NCBI GenBank assembly: GCA_013141385.1
Contig: JABFRB010000004.1
Span: 34,376 to 98,375 of the forward strand
Source of the DNA: Bacteroidales bacterium
Lineage (GTDB): Bacteria; Bacteroidota; Bacteroidia; Bacteroidales; Tenuifilaceae
Length of the DNA stretch: 64,000 nt
Reading direction: 5' to 3'
Each line of letters opens with the position of its first letter. Within the stretch, counting starts at the first letter, position 1. The translations under genes and the position numbers were made by a program. The notes beneath the pieces were generated by a model. That model was given only the letters and a program-made list of their open reading frames with translations, did no database searches and was not told the origin of the DNA. Positions 28,801 through 43,800 of this stretch are shown piece by piece.

Positions 28801-31800
28801 TTTCCCAGAATTCTTTTACATTTTCTGCTTTTGGAAACTGACCCGACATTCCAATCACAGCAATTTCCACATTTTTTGGATCACAAATTTTGGATTCATC
28901 CGTCAATTCATGGTTGAGAACCACCTGCTGTGATGATGTAATACGATCATCATCAATCCATTCATTCTTAATTTTTGAAATATACTTACTTAATCTGTTT
29001 ACTGATGAATATTCGAAAATAACAGCAGTATTCAGAGAAAGAGACAGTTTCTTATTAAGTTGATCAATAAAATTAGTCCCCGAAAGCGAATCTATGCCGT
29101 AATCTGAAAAAGCAATATCGGGATCGATATTTTCAGGGGGCATCTTCAAAGTAGCAGTAAGGCAACTAAGAATAGAAGTCAGAATATATTCCTTTATATT
29201 TTGTGGGGGAATAACTGTCTGAGTCGGTTTACAAAGCAAATCGTTATTACTCTTGTTTACTGAAGTGATTTCACCTACTGATTGTGATGATAATATTTCA
29301 TACGAATCACGACTATCGGTCAGTACAAAGAGCTTTTCTTTTTTGCAATTAATCAATGATTCTGATGATGGCGATACTTTCATGCATAAAACTTGCTGAA
29401 GTCTACCAACCTGCAATTCGTTTATAAAGTGTTCAAAGCATACAAAACCATCCAGATCTTCCAAAGCATAAATATTTTCAGCTGATTTTTTCTCGATCCG
29501 ATGAAGAGATTTTTTCCAAAAACCCCAGTTAATTATTCCTACTGGAAATTTAGCACTACTTCTGAGATATTGCACAAGACAATCAGCATGAGTAATACCG
29601 CTAGCATATGCTGGATACTTTGCTGCTCCAGTAAAAGAATAGGCTTGACCAGAAGAGAAATAACACATAAAATCAAGAGATTCATACTCCAATGCTTTAA
29701 AAAAAATCCAACTTCCCAGAGTCTTCACATTTGAGACTTCCATGAATTCTCTTTCCGATATTTGATCGAGAAGACATTCATGACCATCGGCCATACCAGA
29801 ATAAATAGCTCCATTAATTTTATGGTATTTATTTTTAATAACCTGTATAGCCCGCTGCATCGAATCCAAATCTGTTAAGTCTCCCTCAACATATAATGGC
29901 TTTTCGGCATATCCTTCAAACTGTTGGAGTGCTACTTGTATTTTCTCAGTCTTATACTCGCTCCGTCCTATCCAAACTACAATTGCATTATACTTTTGAA
30001 TTAAATGATGTGTAATAATTTGACCAACGGTACCACTTCCACCTACTAGGAGATACACTCCTTTTTGTCGAAAAGGAGATGGAGCAATTGAATTCCAGCA
30101 CAACTTGTAAAAAACCTGACGGTATCGCTTCCCTGATCTAATTTTATAAAGTTCACCTCGATTGGAAGGTGGTTCGCTGATAATAGTAGAAAATAAATTT
30201 TCATGTTTTGACTGATCCTTTAAATCTTCAATGGACAAATCAAGATTTCTCACTTTGAATGAGTAGTTTCCCTGAGCCAGAGAGTAAGCAATACCAGATA
30301 AGCCAGAACCCCAAGAATTACTCTGAGAATTGTCTACGGAATAGTGATCTACTGAAAGAATATAAGTGTCGATTCTTTCCTGTATCTTTTGTTTAAGGCT
30401 TTTTATGAGGCGCAATAATTGTATTTCGTTGCGTTCCTGATGGGATTTCAGCTCTTGTAATGAATCAAATTCATGTGCCTCCTCAAACGATGATAGAAAA
30501 TAACATGTATCAATTCTATCCATTTTTCCAATGCAGGTCTGGAATCCTTCCTGATCTTGAATGCCACGATACCACTCATTTTCGGAAATCTGTTTTGTTT
30601 CATTTGCCAAGCGGACAATAAGCACTTTGCAATTCTTATCCTTTTCGTAATACCTCAGAATTGTTTTTTCGAATTCTAATGAAGAACCACAGCAGACAAT
30701 CAAAATTGCATTTTGTATTATTGGGCTTTGCTTTAAAACCTTCTCTTCTTCCCATTTACAGACATAACTCATTCCATCCCAATATCTTTTGGGTGTCTCC
30801 TTTAAGAGCGTTTTAGCGGATGCAACAACAGAATTGCCAGACTCTAAACTTTCATTCTTTGTAACCGTTTCGGCATTATCATTATCGAGCCAATACCTCA
30901 CTTTAGCAAAAGGATAACAAGGTAGGCTAATACGTTTGGGTTTGTGATTGCGATAAAGTTTATTCCAATCCAAATCCATACCCAAAACCCAGATTTTTAG
31001 AAGTTTTGATAGTTTCTTCTGCTCAAGCAATTTATCGATGACAATTCCTTTTACCTCCTCGTCCTCGCCAATGAAATTTATAGCCTCTTTATTACGTTTC
31101 GACACCCCCTGATAAAACCACTCGATATCCTGCTCTCCCTGAATATATGATTGAAGTTTTTCGGTCAGTTCTGCCATAGTACTAACTAAAAAGCCCAAAC
31201 GTTCTTCCATTGCCTCTCTACCTATTTGCAAAGTATATGCAATCTCAGCAAGATTGAGATATGATTCTTCCCTACGAATGAAAATCGATAAATCCTTAAC
31301 CACCTGCCTTAACTGTTCAGGGGATTTGGCAGATAGAGGGATAATGAACTGAGATTTTATTTTATGTACTTGCTTTTCAGTATGATTCTCATCCGAAAAT
31401 AAATTGGGATGAGTCGTTTGTTGTTGAAATTCCTCGTCATCTTTGCTTGCAGAAACTGATATGTCAACATATTCTTGCACAACAAGATGGGCGTTAGTAC
31501 CGCTGAAACCGAAGGAACTAATAGCCGCCTGACGTCTTCGATCACTCTCTAATTTCCATTCCTGCAACTGATTATTGATATAAAAAGGACTATCCTTCAG
31601 AACTATATGTTCATTTAATTTTTCAAAATTAATGGTTGGTGGTAACTGCTTGTGTTTCAATGCCAATAGGAGTTTGATAAACCCAGAAATTCCAGCCGCA
31701 GATAAACAATGGCCTATATTACTCTTTACAGAACCTAAGGCACAATAACTATTTTTACAAGTATATTTTTTGAAGGCCTCTTTCAGTCCTTCAATCTCAA

Positions 31801-34800
31801 TTGGATCTCCCAGTTTTGTTCCAGTCCCATGTGCTTCAACTAGCTGAATATTCGCAGGGTCAATCCGATATTTATCATAAATTTCACACAATAGCCGCAT
31901 TTGAGAAACTGGGCTTGGTGCAGTAATTCCATTGGTTTTTCCATCCTGATTTATACCCCAACCTTGAATAACACCATATACTCTATCCCCATCTCTCTCG
32001 GCATCTGTCAATCTTTTTAACAGCACTACACCCACTCCTTCGCTGGGTACAAAACCGTTTGCTCTCTCATCAAAGGTGTAACATTTGCCATCAGGTGAAA
32101 GCATTCCTGCCTGTGCAGTCATTGTATGCATTGAAGGTCCAGGTATCACACAAACTCCACCAGCCAAAGCTAAATCGCTGCCACCAGAAATAAGGCTATC
32201 GCAAGCACTGGCTATAGCAACCAGTGAAGAAGAACATGCTGTATCAATCGCTATACTAGGGCCTTGCAGATTCAAAAAATAAGATATACGCGCAGCCAAA
32301 ATAGAGATTGTTCCGCCTGTAAAATCAAGAGCCTGTGGTTTACGATTCGGAAATAAATGATGGTAATCGCTAGTGCCACAGCCTACAAATACGCCACATC
32401 TACTACCTGATAATGATTTAGGATTATATCCAGCGTCTTCAATTGTATGCCAACAGTTCTGTAAAAACAAGCGCTGCTGGGGATCCATACTCTCGGCCTC
32501 CATGGGTGATATATTAAAAAATAGAGGATCAAAAAGATCATATTCATCCAAAGCACCCATCCACTTGCTATTGGTTTTTCCAGGAAGCACTTTTCCCTCA
32601 CTATAATATAAATCATTATCCCATCTCCCTTGAGGAATTTCGCTAATACAATCAATACCCATTGCGATATTATGCCAATATTCATCCAAATTCTTGGCTT
32701 TAGGGAATTGTCCAGCCATCCCAATTACGGCAATGGCTTGTAACTTATCATTAGAATATGCTTTCTGATTGTATTCAGAGGATAATTTCTGAGTCCTTGA
32801 ACTAATATCGTGTTTCAATGAAAAAACTTCACCTAGAGCAATACTGCTCTGCGCTACACCTGCCCTAGTTGTCTCAGAAATGGAAGGTTTTTCTAGCGAA
32901 TTTTCGTTTCGAATTGACACATCTTGACTTCCTAGTACATTATAATTATCTGTAATACCTGTAACATATTGGCAAAACTGATTCAGTGTAGGATAGCTAT
33001 AAATGCTTGAAGCTTGAATGGATGTTTTATATTTTTCATTGATTTTGCGAATCCAACTCACACCCATAATCGAATCTAAACCCAAATCTAAAAATTGAGC
33101 GTTTTCATCAATTTCGTGAACTTGCATGTGCAATTCGTTAGCCAAAAGTTTTTTAAGATTTGTTTTTATCAAATCAAATTTTTCTACATCCAACAAAGTG
33201 GATGATCTTTCTAAAGTGACCTGCTTTTCTATTGCTTTTTCATCTAATTTAACTTGACCACAATTCTGCCCCTCTACATTCAAGAAGTTATTCTGAATAT
33301 GCTCTAAGGTTTCGGGCTGACCTACAAAAGTTTTTTGATGCATTTCCACCTCAAGTCGATAAGTCTCATCAATTTCAATGCGTAAATGGTGTGTTAATTG
33401 ATGTTTAAGTTGAATGAGAAAACTTCGAGAGTTTTTGGCTATTCGTTGCGCTAAACTCATGGCAGCAGGTAAAACTTGCTCCCTAGGCAATATTGGTATC
33501 TGTATTCCTCTGTATTTTAATTCACGACCACTGTATTCTTGAGCAGTAAGTAATGTTTCACGTGCTAGGTTATATCCAGTTTTGTAAGGAAAAATCAACG
33601 TAGCTCCGGCTCCTGGTGTAAACCCATAGTTCATATAAGGGCTTACATACTTGCTTTCTTCGCTCATAATAGCAAAATCTGCAAACATACCAAGTACCCA
33701 TCCAGCACCTATTCCATGTCCCTGCATGGCAGCAATCACAGGGATATGGCAATCCATGGTCAACTGAAAAACTCTATTATCCGTAAATTGAACACGTCCC
33801 TTATGAATAGCCAACAATGATTCTCTAGTCCCTCCAGAAGAAAAATAATGTCCATACCCTGTAAGAACAACCACCTTGTAATAAGGTGTTTGCTCTATAT
33901 GCCTAAAAACTTCATGAAGCCCGTCCATTAGTGTATCTGAGAACATGTTCTTGGCTTCCTGATCTACCATCTTTATCACTAAAATTCCTTGGGGATAAAC
34001 ATTAGCCTCAATAACTTTGGATTTAAGGGCAACAGCTGATGGTTGGTTGGTCAATGGATTTGAATTTTTATCCGATTCTTCGTTTGCAATGGTTGATGAA
34101 TCCTTCAAACTCAACCACGGTGAGTCCGACAAAAGGTTTAACCTTTCACGAATACTCAAAACTGTTTCGGTTTTCCATGACTCCAACGTACTAAGTGGCA
34201 TTCTTGCCCAAGTTTTTGCCAGTTTTAAAGCTGTTGGTAAAACCTGATTTTGTTCAGCAACAATAAGTGCTTTTACTCTATTTTTCAGTTCGTTACCTGT
34301 ATATCCATCAGCAGTAAATAGTATCTCCTGAACTGGGAGACCTAATCGATATGAAAAAATTGCAATAGCTTGTTTAATTAATTCAGTTCCTGAAATAGTT
34401 TCTTGTAATAGATTATCAGTTAACCAATTCAAAGAATATCTACCATTTTCGTTGTACACGCATGCATCGCAAAACTGGCTGATAAACCACGCAGGACTTT
34501 CTGCTCCTAAATCTAAAGTCATAATAATAGGAACGGGCAATTCGAAAATTAGTCGCTGTAAATCCAACAAGTATTGATACAAAACTCCTTGTTTTGTATC
34601 TGGAATAAAATCAACATATTCACTAGTTAAGACTATTGCAGAATAATCCGATGTACTCTCTTTTTTAACTTGAGAAAAAACATAAGCCAAATCCGATACT
34701 AATTCGTCTATTACATATTCTTTATTTCCTTCCGTTTCTTTTGCCTTGCATATTTTGACAACTAGTATTTTTTTCTCATGAATCTCTAATTGAATGAACG

Positions 34801-37800
34801 GAGAAGGGGAATTTAAATTATAATCAACTCCTCTAGATTGATCATTATTAGAAATCGTTGGATTTATTGTATCCAATTTACAAGCCAAATCGATAATGTA
34901 ACGCGATAAATGTTGCTTTAAAAGTCGAAGTGAATCTTGCGATTTACTTGCTAGGTTCAATGCCAACTTTTGTGCATATCCCTCTACTTCCTCACCAGAA
35001 AGCACTGGACATGTCCATCCTTTTTCAAAAAGTTGCATACCAGTGTAACCTTTGGAAGAAATCCCATTCAGATAGAGGAAATCAGTTGCACAAACATCTC
35101 CTAATTGTTCTTTAAAAAGACGTGTAACACTTTTATTAGGGAAAATTCCCGCATCTAAGTCAGTGTAAGTATACTTTGCCTCACTATTGTAAATCGAAAA
35201 ATCGCACAAATTTCCAATTAGAAAACCAACGCCGGTGGCACTTCCTCTCATAGCGGCAATGGTAGGATAAGGAAATGAAGCAAGAATTTGATATAATTTT
35301 TGTTTTAACGCTTCATTGTCATAATCACTATGATGTTCTTTGCTGCTATTTATCCTGTCAATTTCATTTACTATTGACTCTATTTCATCGGATAAGAAAG
35401 AATATTTATTTCCTTTGATTATCAAAACCTTAATCAAGGGTTCTTGTTTCATTCTTTCCAAAACCGAAATAAATTGGTTAACTAAATCGGAGGAAAGTGC
35501 ATTATTTCTTTTTGCTGTATTTATTTGAATTATGAAAATGCCATTCCCATTGTCCAAAAGATCGACAAAATCTGACTCCTGATTTTCTTTGATTAATGCT
35601 GATTGGGAAAATGTATCTGAAAGCCTAACTATTGGAATTCTTTGAATAGAATGTTCTGAATTCCATTCCTTTACCATATCTACTTTATTGGGAGCAACAA
35701 GAGAAATGCCTTCTGCTCTTTTTACATTTGTAATAGGCTGCAAAGGCAACGTTTCTAGGTCTTGCTCAGAGCGTTTTCCTGTTTCAGAAAAATTTTCTTG
35801 TAGTGAATCATTCAATTCATGATTATGGGAGTCGACTCCGTCCAACCAGTATCTTTTTTTAGCAAAGGGATAAAGCGGTAGGTCTACTCTACAGGGTTTT
35901 ATATCATCATAAAGTTTGTTCCAATCCCAATCTATACCCCTAATCCACAATTCAATTAACTTGGAAATCTTTTTACGAGCAATCCATTTTTCTATAGCCT
36001 CTTTCATCTCGTCATCATCACGGATGAAACTTATATCATCCTGATTTTGCTCCACGCGTCCCTTGTAAGTATCCTCAATGTATTCTTTATTAATAAAGGC
36101 TTGAAGTTTCTCTTCCAGTTGATCAATGGAGTTTACAATAAACCCTAAACGTTCTTTCATTGCTTCCCGCCCAACCTGCAGTGTAAAGGCGACCTCGGCA
36201 AGATTAAGGTTTTTATCTTTTTTGCGAATAAATGCTAATAAATCGCAAACCTTTTGTTGCAATTGATCTTGAGTTTTTGCCGATAGAGGAATAATTACCC
36301 TAGAAGTATATACATTGTCAAGAGACATAGATTCATGCGAATTTGGGTGTTCTTCTACAACAGCATGGGCATTGGTGCCACCAAACCCAAATGAACTTAT
36401 TGCTGCTTGTCTCCTTAAAGCACCATTAAGTTCCCAATTCTGCAATTGGTTATTGATATAAAAAGGGCTCTCATTTAAATCGATATGCTCATTCTGATGT
36501 TCATAGTTGATTGTTGGCGGCAATTTCCTGTATTTTAAAGCCAATAAGAGTTTAATGAATCCTGCAATCCCAGCAGCTGTCAATGTATGACCGATATTGC
36601 TCTTTACCGAACCAAGGGCACAATAACCATTTTTAGAAGTATATTTCTTAAATGATTCTTTAAGCGCCTCAATTTCGATAGGATCACCCAATTGAGTACC
36701 AGTGCCATGTGCTTCAATCAGTTGAATATTGCCAGGATCGATTCGATATTTATCGTAAACATCACATTGGAGACACGTCTGAGATTCTGGATTTGGAGCG
36801 GTTATACCATTTGTTTTTCCATCCTGATTGACAGCCCAACCTTTAATAACACCGTAAATCCTGTCATTATCCCTTTCAGCATCTTTCAATCTCTTCAAGA
36901 CCACAACTCCAACAGCCTCTCCAGGGACAAAACCATTGGCTCTTTTATCGAAAGTATAACATAAGCCGTCTGGAGAGAGCATTCCTGCCTGAGAAGTCAT
37001 AATGTGCATAGCAGGTCCTGACATAATACAAATTCCACCTGCCAGAGCCATATCACTGTTCCCAGAGATGAGACTATCACACGCATTAGCCAATGCCACA
37101 AGAGATGAAGAACACGCTGTATCAATTGATAAACATGGCCCTTTCAAGTTCAAAAAATATGAAATACGCGAGGCTAAAATAGAAGTTGATCCACCTAATA
37201 AGCCATGAGCACTTAATTCAACTTCTGGTGAAAGACGATGATAATCACCTGTACTACAACCAACAAATACGCCGCATTTTTTTCCCGACAAAGAATTAGC
37301 ACTATACCCAGCATCTTCAATACCGTGCCAGCAAGTTTGTAAAAATAGGCGTTGCTGAGGATCCATGCACTCAGCTTCTGCTGGTGAGATATTAAAAAAA
37401 GAGGGATCAAAGAGATCGTATTCATCTAAGACTCCCATCCACTTACTATAACTCTTCCCTGGCAAAATTCCTCCCTTGTTATAGTAGTTACCTATGTCCC
37501 AACGCTTTTTTGGAATTTCGCTAATACAATTTTCTCCACTAGCAATATTCTGCCAATACTCATCAATATTTTTAGCTTTGGGAAATTGACCTGCCATGCC
37601 AATCACCGCTATGGCTTCTTCATGGGGAACTGTAGGTAAATTAAAATTTGCTTTTGAGAATGACTGAGCATTTTTTTGTTTCGACTTTTCTTTTTGTTTG
37701 CACAATTTACGGAGGCACTCCTCGGTCAGATCGGTCATTTCCTTCGCCTCATGGCTAATCACAACTTTACCAACATGTTTGCCCTGATTTACAAAGTATA

Positions 37801-40800
37801 GGGCTTGGGCGAGTTCATGAACTGGATAAATGCGCGAAACGATGGGTACAATCTGCTCATTCTCTACCAGATTTTTCATCGTTGTTAACATTTGATGGCA
37901 AGGGAAATTCGAGTCTTGAACTGTGGCCAGCCTGCGTATATCGATACTATAAAAAGATTGGTTTTCCAATAGAGCAGATAAATCAAGTTTTGAACTGGTC
38001 TTTAAAGCATGTACAGCGAGTTCTAAGTATCGTCCAGAAGGTGCCAGACAATCCAACCCTCGCTGAATAGCTTCGCCCGAAAGCATGTTTAATACCACAT
38101 CTACTCCACTATTATTAGTAAATTTGTGAATCTCTTTATCAAATTCAGAATTATAATTCAGTATATGAGAAACGCCCAATCTTCTGAGGAAAGCTGCTTT
38201 TTCTTCCTTACTCGTAGTAGCAAATGGAATTGCCCCTCTCAGCAATGCTAATTGCAGAGCCATTAACCCCACACCACCAGTTGCAGTATGAATCAAGACA
38301 GATTCTCCTCCGCCTAGTTTGGCTAATTCAAAAGCATACTGAGCAGTGATAAAGGCAACTGGCAGACTACATGCTTCTCCGAAAGAGATATTCTCTGGTT
38401 TGCGCACTGCAAACACTTCCGGCACATTAACATGAGATGCGTGACCTCCCATAAACTTACCAGTGAGGGCTATTACCTGATCTCCTAATTGAAAGCGAGT
38501 AACTAGATTACCTAACTCAACTACTACTCCTGATACTTCAAATCCTGGAACAAAAGGATACTTAGGCATTGTAGGATATAATCCATTGACACACAAAGTA
38601 TCTGGGAAATTCACAGCAGAGGCTTTAACTTCAATACATATCTCATTTGATTCTAAAGAGGGAGGTGTCCATGGTTGAAATTCAAGGTTATCCAAAGAAG
38701 TTGTGGGCTCTGTAAGAACAAACCCATACGGGTCAACAGAGGAAAAACGAATCCGTTGCTTTTTGCTTTCCTCCCTTTCATTTCCCTGAGAATCACCTAA
38801 CTTTAGAAGTGATTGGTGGTTTTCATCGATATAAAATTGTTCCTCTTTACCCCATGCCGAATGAAATCTATCTCTCTGAGCCGACATCGCTTTTTCAGAA
38901 ATAGAAGAAGATGAAGTTTCAGGCTTAACATCTTTTTCTATTTCGTTAAGATAATTCTCCTGAAGGAATTGGGCTAACCTATTTACCGTAGAATGCTCAT
39001 AAATTTTAGCCGCTGTTAAATTGATACCATATTTCTTATTAATAATGCGAACCCATTCTACTCCAACTATGGAATCCAAGCCGAGTTCAACAAATGATTT
39101 ATTGACATCTATATCTGAATCGAAAAGGTAAAGAGCTTGTGCTAGGCTGTGTTTCAATTGCTGTCTTAATTGCTCCAAACTCATCCCATTTGACTCCTTC
39201 ACTGTTGCTTGATTTTTCTTTTCAAGTAAATACTGTGAAGGTGTTATTATTGGTTTGGCATTTATTTCTGTTACATCAAGATATTTCTCTTGAAGAAACT
39301 GGGCTAAGTTATTCACTGTAGAATGCTCATAAATTCTAGCCGCTGTTATATTTATGCTATATTTCTTATTAAGATCGCGCACCCATTCTACACCAACTAT
39401 GGAATCCAAGCCGAGATCAACAAATGATTTATTGACATCTATATCTGAATCGGAAAGGTAAAGAGCTTGTGCTAGGCTGTGTTTCAATTGCTGTCTCAAT
39501 TGCTCCAAACTAATTCTATTGGATTCATTCACTGATATTTCGCTTCTCTCTTCTCGCAATTGTGTTGATGAATAAGTCAAATTCACATCTGTTATATTCA
39601 TCTCTCTTTTTTGAAGATTTAGTTGTGTAGATCTATTTTCTTTTCCAAATTGAGGTGAACTTTTATCTCCAGCCCAATGGCGTTCTCTTGCAAAGGGATA
39701 AGTAGGAGCACTTATACGGTAAGGTTTTTCATCGCTATATAATTTCTGCCAGTCAATATCAATACCTTTTACCCAAAGAGCAAGTAGACCATTATAATCA
39801 TTATCGAGGAACAGTTTCTCAATAAAATCATGCAAGTCTTCATCCGTTTTAAATGTTTCAGCAAACTCGTGTTTGCGCTTTGCTTGTCCGATGTATATTC
39901 CATCTTTTTCTTCTCCACTCTCAATATAACTCTGGAGTTTTTCCGAAAATTCCTTGATCGTATAAACGATGAAACCTGCTCGTTCTTCCATCGCTCCACG
40001 TCCTACCTGCAATGTATAGGCAAGGTTAACTAGATTGATGGAAGAATTTATGTCGTACGAATCTTGATCCAAAAGATCAAGTTCTTTACTATTTTGAATG
40101 AATTGTTGCAAACTCAGTGCATAATCGCGCAAACGGTCACGGTTTTTAGCGGAAAGCGGAATGATCACAGGAACTATCGAAGCAATATTTTTGCTATATT
40201 GTTGGGGTGAAACAAACTCTTCGATAACCAAATGGGCATTGGTTCCACTAAAACCAAAGGAACTTACCGTTGCTATCCTCCTTTTACCAGCATCAACTAT
40301 CCAGTCTCGGTATTCTGTGTTTACATAAAATGGAGTTTCCTCTATTCTGATATGCTCGTTAGCTTCTTCATAGTGCAATGAAGGAACATACTTCTTGTGT
40401 CTCATACAAAGCAGAACTTTAATCAATCCTGCCACACCCGCCGCATAACCCGAATGACCCATATTGGTTTTTATGGATCCTATCGGGCAAATTTGTTTTT
40501 TATTAGTATACTTCCTAAATGCCTTTGTGAGTGCACGGATCTCAATAGGATCTCCCAACGGAGTGGCTGTCCCATGAGCTTCTACATAGCTTATATCCGT
40601 TGGGTTAATATTAAACTTCTCATAGATATTGGTGAGCAATTCTTCTTGAGCAAGCGCACTCGGTGCAGTAATTCCATTGGTTTTACCGTCCTGATTAAAA
40701 TCAGAACCCTTTATTACACCTGCAATGGAATCCCCATCCCTAATAGCATCTTCCAAGGGTTTTAGCAGAACAACACCACAACCCTCTGAAAAAACAGTTC

Positions 40801-43800
40801 CATCAGCTGATTTGTCAAAAGAGGCACATCTTCCTTTTTCCGACTGCATTCCGATTTGATAAGTGAGAATGTGCATCAAAGGAGTGAAGTTTAAATAAAT
40901 ACCTCCAGCTAAGGCTAAATCATTTTCTCCATTTCTAATACTTTCACAAGCTAAGTGAATTGCAGCCAAAGACGAAGAACATGCCGTATCAATTGCTAAT
41001 GCGGGTCCTTTTAGATTTAAAAAATACGATATCCGGGCAGCCAAAATAGCACTTGATGTCCCAGGAAAGGTCTGAGCCATTGTATCCTGCGAATGTAATG
41101 CTAGAACCCTACCATAATCACTAGTGGAACAACCAACATAAACACCGCATTTTTTATCGGTCAATGAAGATGGTGAATACCCTGCATCTTCAATTGCCTT
41201 CCACGCTTCTTCTAAGAAAACACGTTGTTGAGGATCCATTAATTGTGCCTCATGAGATGTAATATCAAAAAAAGAGGCATCAAATCGATCAACATCATCT
41301 ACAAATCCGCTACGTTTTAGAGGTGCAGTATGTTTTTGAGTAGGATCTGGGTGATACCAGTCTTTGAATTCAGGCCAACGATGCTTAGGAACGTCTTCAA
41401 TACAATGAACACCTTTTTTTAGTACTTCCCAAAATTCGCGAATATCTTTGCTGGAAGGGTATCGACAAGACATTCCCACTATAGCAACGTCCCTAGTTTT
41501 TTCCGGCTTAAAGGAATCTACTTGATTGGGGGTTTTTACTTTTAAATCGCCAATTGATTTAATCGAATTTCGTATTGCATCTTCTTTTACCCGCTGAAGT
41601 TTAATAGTTTCGACACTAAACACAACTTGATTAGATTCATCAACTATTTCAAAAAACAATTCGATACTATCTTCTTTAATATCTTTAATTTCAGCATTAC
41701 AATAATAGACCATGCCTGTAAAAGTCCCAGCAATAAATAGATTGTCTATTTTATAGGGCAAAAAGGCATCATCATTTACTTCGTATTGTTTAGACAATTG
41801 AAAAGGGCCAAAACTCATAACTGTTGCAAGCCCACCACTAATAATCGAAGGCTTAAGCAAAAAACTATCTTCTTTTTCAATCAATCGAATCTCGCTCTGC
41901 GCATTCCGACTGCCAAACGAAAGTTTTTGTAAAGTCTTATAAAACGTTCCAACTCTAATATTTTTTGAAGAATAAGGAAGATAATCTTTGACATTGACCT
42001 CAACTAAATCGTTGATTGCGTGCTTTTCGTATTCGGAATACAATTGTTGTTTTTCATCAGCGGGATAAATAAAACCGCTCACATGCACTTTCTCCTCGCT
42101 AATATGATCTGATAAGCTCGACTTAACTACAAACCTGAATCCTTTATCTTTTTGCTTATAAAAAATTATTCTTACATAATGATTTATACCATCTTTTCCA
42201 ACAAGAGGATTTACAATAGAAACATCTTTTAGAACAATTGATGATTTGGTTTTAAAACAATTTGTAAACGCAGCATAAACGAATTCAATATAAGCATCGG
42301 TTGGTAACACACATTCTCCGAAAACAAAATGCTCCCTTAAGCAGATATTGTTTTTAAGATTAATGATGAATTTTACTGACAATTCATTATTACCTTCGAA
42401 ACTTTCCTTAACCGTTTCACTAAATTGATGCTCTGACTCAAATAAAGGAATAACCCTTTCTTCTGTAGGGTTTTCCTTAACTTGGGTTCTCATCTCATTT
42501 TCCAAAAATTTTGAAAATCTTATAATATTAGGGTAACTATAAATCTCTGTAGAGATTATTTTAAGTCCATATTCCTTATTCAAACTCTTAATCCATTCCA
42601 CTCCAACAATGGAATCAAGTCCCATATCTGTAAATGGTTTGATAGGATCAACGTCCTTCGGTTCCATATACAAGGCCTTTGCCAAGCTTAGTATAAGTTC
42701 TTTTTGCAAAGATTCGCTGGAGCGTTTTTTGGGGAATTTCTCTTGCTCGTTTAAATTTGTTTTAACTAAGGGTTTAACTGGAATTGGAGTTCTATCTATA
42801 ACTTCGGAAAATTCATTTGATAGTTTAATTTTTTGCGGTTTACCAATTGAAGATGCTAAGGGAAAAGAAAGATTCGAAGAATTATGCTCCACAGATTGTA
42901 ATAAATTAAAAGAAACAATATCCGAATCACTACTCTTGGTTTGAAAGTGACGTGATGTTTGTTTTACATCAGGCCAATAATGCTCTTTAGCAAAGGGATA
43001 GGTTGGTAATCTTAGGCGCTGAGGTTTAATATTTCCATAAAATTTTCCCCAATCAAAATCAGCTCCTTTCACCCATATTTCAAGAAGTTTGGAAAGTTTT
43101 TTATTTGTAATCCATTTATCAATAGTTTCCTTCATATCATCATCCTGATAAATAGTATTCATATTATCAGAATGCACCACATGTCCTTGATATAGATCCT
43201 CTAAATCATCGCCAATTACATAAGACTGCAATTTTTCAATCAACTGCTCAATTGAACAAACAATGAAACCTAAACGTTCATCCATGGCATCCCTACCTAC
43301 CTGCAAAGTATAGGCAATAGAAAGCAAATTCATACTGATGAAACTATTTTCTCTGCGAATAAAATCAAGTAAGTCGACTACTTTCTGCTTCAACTGTTCC
43401 TGAGTTCTTGCTGAAAGAGGAATAATAACTGATGAGTTACTGGATGATGGCAAATTACTCATCGGCAAAAATTCCTTGATAACTACATGGGCATTGGTAC
43501 CGCTCCGCCCAAAGGCACTTACCGCTCCTGTGAGAGGTTTATTCTGCTCCCTTTTCCATTCACATGTTTTTTTATTTACAAAAAAGGGACTATCAGTCCA
43601 ATTAATATATTCGTTTTCTTCCTCACAATTAACGCTTGCAGGGATTTTGTGGTTTTCTATCCCTTTTAAAAGACTTACAACGCTAACTAAACCTGAAGCC
43701 GCTAAGGTGTGCCCGAAGTTACTCTTGCAACTAGTTAGCGCACAATAAGGATACTGCTTTTTGTAAATATTTTTACTATTCAATAAAGCAAATGTGCTAT

